A stretch of DNA of 41,837 bases. Origin: a bacterium (GTDB lineage: Bacteria; Bacillota; Bacilli; Lactobacillales; Streptococcaceae). Positions within the stretch are counted from its first letter, which is position 1, and the number at the start of each line of letters is the position of its first letter. Positions 8,136-13,825 of the stretch are shown piece by piece. The stretch is from positions 1-41,837 of the forward strand of contig CAJNCS010000012.1 of NCBI GenBank assembly GCA_905221325.1. Direction: 5' to 3'. The position numbers were made by a program, and so were the translations under genes. The notes beneath the pieces were generated by a model. That model searched no databases. It saw nothing but the letters and a program-made list of their open reading frames with translations, and was not told the origin of the DNA.

Positions 8136-8464
8136 ATGAGAGACGAAGCCAAAGAATGTTTAGAACTGTTGTCAGCCATTCATGATTTAGGATACGAGAG
8201 TTTGAGGTATTCTATCTTTAACGAATATAGTCCTGGAGAATGGGAAGTTGTAATCGATTTTGACGATTCTAAGCAAGTCTATAATGTCTATGCTACCATG
8301 GATAGAGCAAGTAAGGGAGGAATTTTCGACTTTACAGACTTTTCAGAAGCAAAAGAGAAATTTTTAAAACTTTTGGGAGATACTATTTTTTCAATCGTTA
8401 TTATGTTCAGGAAGGAATGGGCAAGATGTATTCCTCTCCATTATGGGATAAAATCGATGATTGA
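8136..8464 (+). pseudogene. Frameshifted Imm59-like immunity gene
   Basis: The first 80 or so residues closely resemble the immunity protein at 40926: LGYESLRYSIFNE, PGEWEV and VYATMDRAS. Near 8375-8385 the frame breaks. In the shifted frame the homologous ending continues as NRYYVQEG...YSSPLWDKIDD and stops at 8462-8464. The original frame instead runs to 8510 with an unrelated tail. A single-base indel in a run of T or G residues explains this. It is a decayed orphan immunity gene with a likely TNT-toxin specificity, judging from its paralogue. Confidence 0.75.
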
Positions 8465-8518
8465 TATTGAGAACATGAAATGTATAGTTGAAATTAAAAT
8501 TAAAGAGTAAGGGATAGA

Positions 8519-8665
8519 AATCGTCAAGAAAGGAAAGAATCGTTATTATTCTCAAGAATTAAAACAAAAAATGATTGATAAAGTTCTACTGGAAGATGGT
8601 TCATAAAGAAGTGTACCTCTATATTATACTCTTCCAAACAGTGGATTACTCTTAAATTGGCTGGC
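8519..8665 (+). pseudogene. Remnant of an IS3-family transposase OrfA
   Basis: One frame reads KKGKNRYYSQELKQKMIDKVLL, then a TAA at 8603-8605, then LYYTLPNSGLLLNWLA in the same frame. This is the helix-turn-helix N-terminal region of streptococcal IS3-type OrfA proteins, recognised by pattern (YSxELKxKMI, LPNxGxLxNW). Homology stops at about 8665. No OrfB or inverted repeats were found, so only a fragment of the insertion sequence remains. It marks an old insertion at the edge of the effector array. Confidence 0.6.
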
Positions 8666-9033
8666 AATGCTAATACGATTCTTATCATCGATTCCTAGAT
8701 AGCAAGAGATGGTACTTGGAGTCAGGTTAGTCAGTCAACTCCGGATGAAGCCTTGTGGTTGACTCTAGACTTTAAGCTAGAATTGATGGACTATATTTAG
8801 GGAAAGAGCTATATATTGATTTTACAATTTGTTAATATCAAAAAACACCTGATATTTAACCAGGTGAAGGAAGAAACAAATAAAACTATTAGTACAAATA
8901 TTTACTAAAGTGACCAATTATACTTTTTTAGGATACGCCTTGTTTATGATTAGGCTGGTAGGTGGAGGTCAAACTTTATTGTCTCCGATACTAATTAGTT
9001 TCACTGTAACCGCCTTGATTTATTGCTATACAG
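8666..9033. other. Gene-poor stretch with a terminator for the minus-strand gene
   Basis: No intact gene is seen. At 8839-8866 CACCTG and CAGGTG form a 6-bp stem with a 9-base loop. On the minus strand it is followed by TTTTTT, so it is a good terminator for the minus gene ending at 9034. A short plus-strand frame (about 8948-9080) encodes a hydrophobic peptide but overlaps that gene, and I do not call it. Around 8690-8800 a frame with TWSQVSQSTPDEALWL looks like a protein fragment that I cannot place. Confidence 0.5.
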
Positions 9034-9690
9034 CTATTGAATCATTTTTAGAACAAAGAAAAAAATCCAATAGGCGATAGTAAATGCATAAGCTGGATAA
9101 TTCTTAACAGATTTCTTAAAGAATGCATTAAATCCAATCAATAACGGACTAAGAATGGTTGAGAGAACTAGAATGATATAGAAAACTGTAAGAATGATAG
9201 TACTACTAGAGTGTTGAGAGATGAGTTCAAGGGCTTTTGGTATAAAGCTGTTGAAAAAACTATTTACTATATTTTCCCAAGAAGATAAATCAGGGGAGGT
9301 ACTCATCTTATCCAGTATTGATTGAAAGTTAGCTGGGATTTGATTATTAACCGAGAATACTGTCGTTAGAATACTTAGGACAGAAGGAACCATTTCAGTG
9401 ATTAGTAGCTTCATGTCTTTTGATTTGAAATAAACATAGCAATTGACAACGATAAGTAGAATGATTTGAGTCATAATAATTACTTGTTTATGTTCTTGAA
9501 TAAGACCAAGAAGCAAATTTCCTAAAGATAGTGTAACTACTAAAAAAATGATGGCCCAGATACCAGGATTATCTGATGAGCCACTGGGTTGAGAATCTCC
9601 GTATGTTAAAAATATATTGTTTGTAATACTTTGGTCAATGTGTTGATCACCTTGTCCATAATGAGTTTGATTATTATTTTTATCTAGCAT
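9034..9690 (-). CDS. Hypothetical membrane protein with four predicted helices
   Basis: A 218-residue protein with a strong ribosome site on the minus strand (GGAGGT 4-5 bases before the ATG). The hydrophilic N-terminus (about 1-40, containing HYGQGDQHIDQSI) is followed by hydrophobic helices at about 43-62, 70-88, 160-185 and 198-215. No family was recognised. The N-terminal asparagine- and glutamine-rich block resembles leaders of some phage- and defence-associated membrane proteins, but that is only an impression. It stands alone between remnants on the opposite strand from its neighbours, so a separately acquired cargo gene is likely. Confidence 0.6.
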   Translation of the reverse strand: MLDKNNNQTHYGQGDQHIDQSITNNIFLTYGDSQPSGSSDNPGIWAIIFLVVTLSLGNLLLGLIQEHKQVIIMTQIILLIVVNCYVYFKSKDMKLLITEMVPSVLSILTTVFSVNNQIPANFQSILDKMSTSPDLSSWENIVNSFFNSFIPKALELISQHSSSTIILTVFYIILVLSTILSPLLIGFNAFFKKSVKNYPAYAFTIAYWIFFFVLKMIQ

Positions 9691-9717
9691 GTTACCTCCA
9701 TAACCACCTACCGAAAA

Positions 9718-9726
9718 TTATTATAA
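9718..9726 (-). promoter_or_regulatory. Extended -10 promoter for the minus membrane protein gene
   Basis: The minus strand reads TGTTATAAT, a TGn extended -10 element with a perfect TATAAT, about 28 bases before the start codon at 9690. No good -35 is visible, which is normal for extended -10 promoters. The same TGTTATAAT element occurs upstream of the recombinase at 11342. Confidence 0.5.
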
Positions 9727-9967
9727 CACAATATATATTTGAGGAGTAGCCCTATCTGATAGGCTTAAAAATCTAAGAAAAGCGATTGTCTCAAACAGAT
9801 AAGGGGCTCAGGGTTGACTAAAGACGTAATGATTTTCGATTTGATGAATACAATGGGATGGACTAGAAGCCATGCTATTGTAGCTATTGAAGAGTTAGAA
9901 TAAACCTATCTTATCTATTTCCCTGAAGCTGGTTACTTGATATTACAAGTTATAGGGGCTACTAATA

Positions 9968-10243
9968 GCGGATATCACGATTGCCCAACTAGATACTCTA
10001 ACTTTTTATCAAATACCAAAAATTTTTTTTACTCGTATTCAACACAATGAGAAAGGCTATGTCAAATTGACTAGTTCTTACACAAGTATTTCATCTAATG
10101 CCAAGTTAGCTTATGAGGCTCTATATAATCGTTGTAAATTAAGTATCAGCTCATTTCAAAAGGAAAATAGAGCGGGATTTATTGTTGACTACCCACCCCA
10201 TGGAACCGTCATACGAAAACGAAACATAAGTACAAGTAAGTAA
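9968..10243 (+). pseudogene. Remnant of a RepA_N-family plasmid replication initiator
   Basis: The frame reads IAQLDTLTFYQIPKIFF...YTSISSNAKLAYEALYNRCKLSISSF. This is the N-terminal DNA-binding region of RepA_N initiators (FYQxPKxFF, then LSxxAKLxYxxLxxR). There is no start codon in the expected place, and after SFQKEN the sequence departs from the family and ends at 10241-10243. RepA_N proteins initiate theta replication of many large streptococcal and enterococcal plasmids. The active replicon here is the Rep_3-type gene at 17663, so this is a relic of another replicon fused into the plasmid. Confidence 0.75.
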
Positions 10244-10467
10244 AAGGGTAAAGAGAAGCCTTTAAAAAAATGAAGTTTTAGAGGTATTTCCCCTACTTTC
10301 TATACAGAAGTAGCAACCCTTACTCTACCGACTAAGACAAATACTCACTTTGCTTAAGCAGTCAAATAACATTGCGACATAATCTGAAAAACTCACGTCC
10401 TTATTGAGCTATAAAGATATTCGATTATTCCTTCAAATTTAGACATAAACGTTTGCGAGTGTAATAC
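10244..10467. other. Non-coding stretch before the type III TA locus
   Basis: No gene or clear RNA was seen. It is bounded by the RepA_N relic and the strong promoter at 10468. Confidence 0.4.
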
Positions 10468-10496
10468 TTGACAAAAAGTGTGTTATATAATATAAT
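10468..10496 (+). promoter_or_regulatory. Strong consensus promoter of the type III antitoxin RNA
   Basis: TTGACA at 10468-10473 and TATAAT at 10491-10496 with an exact 17-base spacer, a perfect sigma-A promoter. Transcription should start near 10503 and read straight into the repeat antitoxin. Strong constitutive transcription fits the need for excess antitoxin RNA in type III systems. Confidence 0.85.
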
Positions 10497-10502
10497 TACC
10501 GT

Positions 10503-10622
10503 AAGATAAAGAGTAAAATCTTTCTTGGAGATTCCGAGCCTTACTGGAAGTTTTAATTTTGGAGATTCCGAGCCTTACTGGAAGTTTTAAAATTGGGTTG
10601 TCTTACCGACAGCCCAATTTTT
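10503..10622 (+). ncRNA. toxI: ToxI-like type III antitoxin RNA with two 34-nt repeats
   Basis: Two direct repeats (starting TTGGAGATTCCGAGCC) lie at 10525-10558 and 10559-10590 with a 34-base period and no mismatches over 32 bases. They sit between a perfect promoter and a rho-independent terminator, directly upstream of a ToxN/AbiQ-like gene. This is the defining layout of type III toxin-antitoxin systems: the endoribonuclease toxin cuts the repeat RNA into units that fold into pseudoknots and inhibit it. Known ToxI and antiQ repeats are about 34-36 nt. Two units is a small number for the family, and the pseudoknot was not computed. Confidence 0.85.
10590..10622 (+). terminator. Attenuating terminator between toxI and toxN
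   Basis: AAATTGGGTTGTC and GACAGCCCAATTT form a 13-base stem with one G-T pair and a 5-base loop, followed by TTTTT. In type III loci this terminator lets only a minority of transcripts continue into the toxin gene, setting the antitoxin excess. Confidence 0.85.
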
Positions 10623-10652
10623 GTAAGTGCATAAGTGAGTAGTTTATTAGAA

Positions 10653-11157
10653 ATGAAATTTTATAAAGTAGATACAAATTACTTAAATGAATTACGTCAA
10701 ATTGATAACCGTGTTCCTTTTAATAAAGAATTTGTAGGTAAAACTAAAAAAACGCGTCCTTACATTGGAATAATGTTATCAATTGATGACATTGATTATT
10801 TGGTTCCTTTAACATCAAATAAAGGGAAGAGGACATCATATGTCAATATGCCTATATTCGATAAAAATAACGAGAAGATAGCTTATTTGTTAATAAATAA
10901 GCTATCTTCTCGTTCCAGAACAATATAGAAGCGCTATTAATATGGAAGGTATTCTTATGACTGATCCATTATATTATGACCTTCTTATGAATGAAATCAA
11001 TTATTTACGTCCAAACAAGGATTCAATAAAAAAGAGATGTAAGGATGTTCGGGCCGTAAAAGTAAAGTCCGAACATAGAATAGCTATAACTGAAGCAACT
11101 GCTAATTATTGCTTAGATTTACTTGAACTAGAAAAAATTTATAATTCAAAAAAATAG
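10653..11157 (+). pseudogene. toxN: ToxN/AbiQ-family endoribonuclease toxin, frameshifted
   Basis: The start MKFYKVDTNYL matches the family's usual MKFY start; a GTG at 10635 would add six residues. PYIGIMLSIDDIDYLVPLTS and YLLIN match the ToxN core. The frame ends at 10926-10928, and the rest of the family pattern (VPEQY, DPLYYDLLMNEINYLRPNKDSI, a C-terminal helix) continues in another frame to 11157. With the frame restored the protein would be about 165-168 residues, a normal length. ToxN cleaves RNA and is held by ToxI; family members give phage abortive infection and plasmid stability. The break coincides with a perfect palindrome (10871-10912), and the usual NMIPVP segment is replaced there. 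A second start at 10942 could make a 71-residue C-terminal piece. Confidence 0.85.
10871..10912. repeat. Perfect 18-bp inverted repeat at the toxN frameshift
   Basis: CGAGAAGATAGCTTATTT at 10871-10888 is exactly complementary to 10895-10912, with a 6-base GTTAAT loop. The right arm occupies the place where ToxN relatives encode NMIP. The inner TTATTT/AAATAA pair could have existed before, with the outer bases copied from the left arm. Confidence 0.9.
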
Positions 11158-11178
11158 GATTAAATTCCTATTTTTTAT
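11149..11178 (+). terminator. Rho-independent terminator after toxN
   Basis: AATAGGA and TCCTATT form a stem overlapping the end of the toxin gene, preceded by an A-run and followed by TTTTTT. The A-run and T-run allow it to work in both directions. Confidence 0.7.
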
Positions 11179-11299
11179 TATTTCCAAAATTTTCACCAAT
11201 GTTTTGAAACTTATAATAGTTTTGTATCATGATTACGAATTATTCGTTAAATAATTGCTTTTTGAATGACAATATTTAACCTGATTATTATCAAAAACA

Positions 11300-11335
11300 C
11301 TTTTAGTAGAAAAAGTATAATTTTATTACTAAAAG
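11300..11335. other. difSL-like recombination site next to the xerS-like gene
   Basis: CTTTTAGTA (11300-11308) and TACTAAAAG (11327-11335) are perfect 9-bp inverted arms around an 18-base centre containing GAAAAAGTATAATTTT. From memory, the streptococcal chromosomal site difSL has GAAAAACTATAATTTT in the same place, and it also lies just upstream of xerS. The site is about 45 bases before the recombinase start. It is predicted to be where the recombinase resolves plasmid dimers. Confidence 0.65.
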
Positions 11336-11341
11336 AAATTG

Positions 11342-11350
11342 TGTTATAAT
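11342..11350 (+). promoter_or_regulatory. Extended -10 promoter of the xerS-like gene
   Basis: TGTTATAAT: a TG dinucleotide one base before a perfect TATAAT, 30 bases before the ATG. No strong -35 is visible. The putative recombination site lies directly upstream and covers the -35 region, so recombinase binding could repress the promoter. Confidence 0.6.
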
Positions 11351-11380
11351 AGTACTACTAAACTATGAGGATCGAATGAG

Positions 11381-12487
11381 ATGGCAAATGAAATTAACTT
11401 ACAAAAAAATATTAATAAACAGCTGGAGCTCCTACCACACTACATAACAGAATGGTACCAATCTAAAGTATTTGCAGGACGTAGCAAACGTACCCTCTAC
11501 GAATACTTAAATGAGTTTCGTCGATTTTTCATGTGGTTGATTGATTCGGATATTGCTCATGTATCAACCACAAGGGACATTCCACTTGATTTGCTTGAAA
11601 ATTTATCAAAAAATAACGCTGAAGCATATTTTATATATCTCCGAGAACGGAACCTGTTAAACACAACTCAAAGTAAGTCTAGATCTATGTCTGAAGTAAC
11701 AATACAGCGCACTTATAGAGCTTTATCTGGACTCTTTAAGTATTTAACTGAACAGACAGAAAACGGACACGGAGAGCCGTATTTCCATCGAAATGTGATG
11801 AAGAAATTAGAACTAAAAATAAAACAAAAAGAAACGCTGGCAGCACGATCTAGGAGAATAAAATCTAAGCTCTTTTTAGGAGATGATACTGAAGCATTCT
11901 TACAGTTTATATCAGATGATGTAAGTTCTGAGGGATACGTTAAAAAAGCTAATCTAAGTAATCGAGCCAAGTCTTCTTACCACAAAAATAAGGAACGAGA
12001 CCTGGCTTTCATTGCTCTAATGTTAGCCTCTGGTCTTCGACTAAGCGAAACAGTCAATATTGATATGTCTGATATTAATCTCAATACAATGACTGTTGAA
12101 GTGACAAGGAAGGGGAACAAAAGGGACAGTGTTCATATTGCACCATTTGCTAAACCATATCTTACTCAATATCTAAAAATACGTTCTAGCAGATATAAAG
12201 TAGATATAGAAGATAATAAACTACCTCTTTTTCTATCAACACAATCCGGAATCGCCAAACGGATGGGAGGTGCTGCAATGGAAAGAACAGTCGCTAAGTA
12301 TTCTGAGGTATTTAAAACACGGATAACTCCTCATAAGTTGAGACATACGTTAGCTACCAGATTATACCAAGCTACTAACAACGAAGTCACTACTGCCCAA
12401 CAACTAGGGCATGTTAATACAGCATTGGTAAGTTTATATGCCCATGTTTTAGATGAACAAGTTAAAGATGGTTTATCTGAATTATAG
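11381..12487 (+). CDS. xerS: XerS-like tyrosine recombinase (plasmid dimer resolution)
   Basis: A 368-residue site-specific recombinase. It follows the streptococcal XerS protein closely throughout as I remember it: YYQSK-like start (WYQSK at 25), GEPYFHRNVMKK, KETLAAR, NKERDLAFIALMLASGLRLSE, RKGNKRDSV and HKLRHTLATRLY. Catalytic residues are visible: R in GLRLSE (about 228), K in TRKGNKRD, HKLRH (about 323-327), H in LGH and the nucleophile Tyr in SLYAHV (about 353). XerS normally works alone at difSL to resolve chromosome dimers. A plasmid copy beside its own site points to dimer resolution. ATG at 11381 follows GAGG. The shift from XerS is a few insertions (for example after residue 185). 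A terminator follows. Confidence 0.9.
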   Translation: MANEINLQKNINKQLELLPHYITEWYQSKVFAGRSKRTLYEYLNEFRRFFMWLIDSDIAHVSTTRDIPLDLLENLSKNNAEAYFIYLRERNLLNTTQSKSRSMSEVTIQRTYRALSGLFKYLTEQTENGHGEPYFHRNVMKKLELKIKQKETLAARSRRIKSKLFLGDDTEAFLQFISDDVSSEGYVKKANLSNRAKSSYHKNKERDLAFIALMLASGLRLSETVNIDMSDINLNTMTVEVTRKGNKRDSVHIAPFAKPYLTQYLKIRSSRYKVDIEDNKLPLFLSTQSGIAKRMGGAAMERTVAKYSEVFKTRITPHKLRHTLATRLYQATNNEVTTAQQLGHVNTALVSLYAHVLDEQVKDGLSEL

Positions 12488-12499
12488 ATACTACTTCTA

Positions 12500-12527
12500 C
12501 TACTCTCTAAGAGAGAGTAGTTTTTTT
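12500..12527 (+). terminator. Terminator after the xerS-like gene
   Basis: CTACTCTCT and AGAGAGTAG form a perfect 9-bp stem with a 3-base loop followed by seven T residues. Confidence 0.9.
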
Positions 12528-12736
12528 GAAGTCTTTATTAACCTATAATCGGTTGATAAAAAGTTAACATCTGGAGGAGACAGTAGAGGTCTGCTCTATT
12601 TTTAGGTTAAGAGTAGTAAAGATTTTTTTCTTAAAATTTTTAACATAAAAAGATAGTGACACATCCTGCTGTCTAGGTACTATTTGGGTATAGATACTTA
12701 TATATTTTTACGACGGATAGGAATTATTATTTATAC

Positions 12737-12766
12737 CATTTATATAAACTATATCATTTATATAAA
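12737..12766. repeat. Two 12-bp direct repeats resembling the parA upstream palindromes
   Basis: CATTTATATAAA occurs at 12737-12748 and 12755-12766, 18 bases apart. The CATTTATATA core is also in the palindrome at 19594-19625 upstream of parA. This suggests another binding site for the partition protein, but the sequence is AT-rich and chance similarity is possible. The rest of 12528-12767 holds no gene. Confidence 0.35.
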
Positions 12767-12767
12767 A

Positions 12768-13100
12768 TTATTCATTTATTATTTCTAAGTGTTGCTCCAA
12801 GGTAGAGGGCCTGGATTGCAGAGTTTGTCCGGTACTTGTGTCATTATGATAGCTATAAGACACAGCACCGTCCGTATCCTTTTCCTTGATGAGTTGCTGG
12901 ACCTTCTCAGAAATCTTGACCAGCTCTTCTACTCGCTTGGCAAATCCGGTCGAAGCTGTTCCAGTACCATAGACCCCTGTTTGAGCATTGGTGTAATTCC
13001 CATAGCCACTGCTTGAGATTGTGGAATTTTCAGTAAGTCCCGTAATGGCTTGTTTCATCGTCTTCCAAGTCGATGAATGAAGTTCTACATCTTTGGTCAT
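12768..13100 (-). pseudogene. Truncated duplicate of the nuclease toxin N-terminus
   Basis: Residues 1 to about 100 match the start of the toxin at 13826-15721 nearly residue for residue (MTKDVELHSSTWKTMKQA, GYGNYTNAQ, STGFAKRVEELVKISEKVQ). After TLEQ the homology stops and an unrelated short tail ends at 12768. It keeps only the export-type N-terminal region, with no pre-toxin or nuclease domain. It lies downstream of the toxin and antitoxin genes on the same strand, as the stub of a second tandem cassette whose toxin body has been lost. Confidence 0.85.
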
Positions 13101-13319
13101 TGGTCACCTCGCGGAATCAGGCCTAGAGTCTCTAAGTTTTTTACCAGAGTAGGATTAGAGGAAAGACCATTTAGAAAATCATCTCTCAACTGAGCATCTT
13201 GTTGGAGCCACTGTCCCATCATACTTAAAATCTCACTATTGGCTCGCCGATATAGGTCGCCAACTTCATTCACTTTATTGAGCATGTCAGAATAGTGATC
13301 CATTGCCTTGGAAGCTTCT
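12793..13319 (-). repeat. 527-bp partial duplication of 15413-15939
   Basis: Near-identical direct repeat, starting at CTCCAAGGT and ending at GAAGCTTCT, in the same orientation as the original. It carries the junction between the small partner gene and the nuclease toxin. The two copies flank the whole toxin body and antitoxin, so recombination between them would delete or amplify that segment. Confidence 0.85.
13097..13319 (-). pseudogene. Truncated duplicate of the small partner gene
   Basis: Matches the C-terminal half of the protein at 15718-16113 (MDHYSDMLNKVNEVGDLYRRANSEI to LIPRGDQ) with only a few changes. The 5' end is lost at about 13319, where homology stops at GAAGCTTCT. The 4-base overlap with the truncated toxin start is kept. 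Together with the fragment at 12768 it forms a duplicate of about 527 bp. Confidence 0.85.
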
Positions 13320-13331
13320 CATTTGTGAAAA

Positions 13332-13356
13332 GGCACTTAACTGAATATTAAGTGCC
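13332..13356 (-). terminator. Terminator after the nuclease antitoxin
   Basis: GGCACTTAA and TTAAGTGCC form a 9-bp stem with a 7-base loop; on the minus strand it is followed by TTTT. It lies 14 bases after the antitoxin gene. Confidence 0.75.
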
Positions 13357-13369
13357 AATATCAAAAGCA

Positions 13370-13813
13370 TTATAGCTGATTTTCTTTTACTTCCTCAAAC
13401 CATTTTTCGAACTCTAAACGTGGAAGCAATTCTTCATCCTTGTCATAACGCCCTTCATAGCTATAGCGACTGTCAAGGCTGTTTTTCTGAGCATCATAAA
13501 TCAACCACATTTCAGTTGGATGTTCACGATTGTATTCTTGGCAGACATCAATCATTGATTTTACGTCCTTGACACCTTCTTTCAACAAGAGAGATTGTAA
13601 ACTGGTATCAATGTGTGATTTTGTAGGTAAAAAATCATTTACTAAGTGTTTGTGTACAATATTTCCTTTAATCTTATAAAATAGATTAAAACTATACAAA
13701 CTGTCCGCTATCGCATAGATATATACTTTTTCTGCTTGATTTTGGACATATTCCATTGCTAATGAAATCATGCTAGCCTGAACTTCCATAAATTTATCTT
13801 CAAATTGTGTCAT
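13370..13813 (-). CDS. YezG/EsaG-like antitoxin for the nuclease toxin (DUF600-like)
   Basis: A 147-residue cytoplasmic protein. An EKVYIYAIADSLYSFNLFYK block near residues 28-48 and a late WLIYDAQKNSLDSRYSYEGRYD block match the layout of the YezG/EsaG family, which binds and neutralises T7SS nuclease toxins before export. A strong GGGAGG site precedes the ATG. It follows the toxin gene by 12 bases, in the usual toxin-antitoxin order. The assignment rests on motif pattern and context. Confidence 0.75.
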   Translation of the reverse strand: MTQFEDKFMEVQASMISLAMEYVQNQAEKVYIYAIADSLYSFNLFYKIKGNIVHKHLVNDFLPTKSHIDTSLQSLLLKEGVKDVKSMIDVCQEYNREHPTEMWLIYDAQKNSLDSRYSYEGRYDKDEELLPRLEFEKWFEEVKENQL

Positions 13814-13825
13814 TTTATCCTCCCT

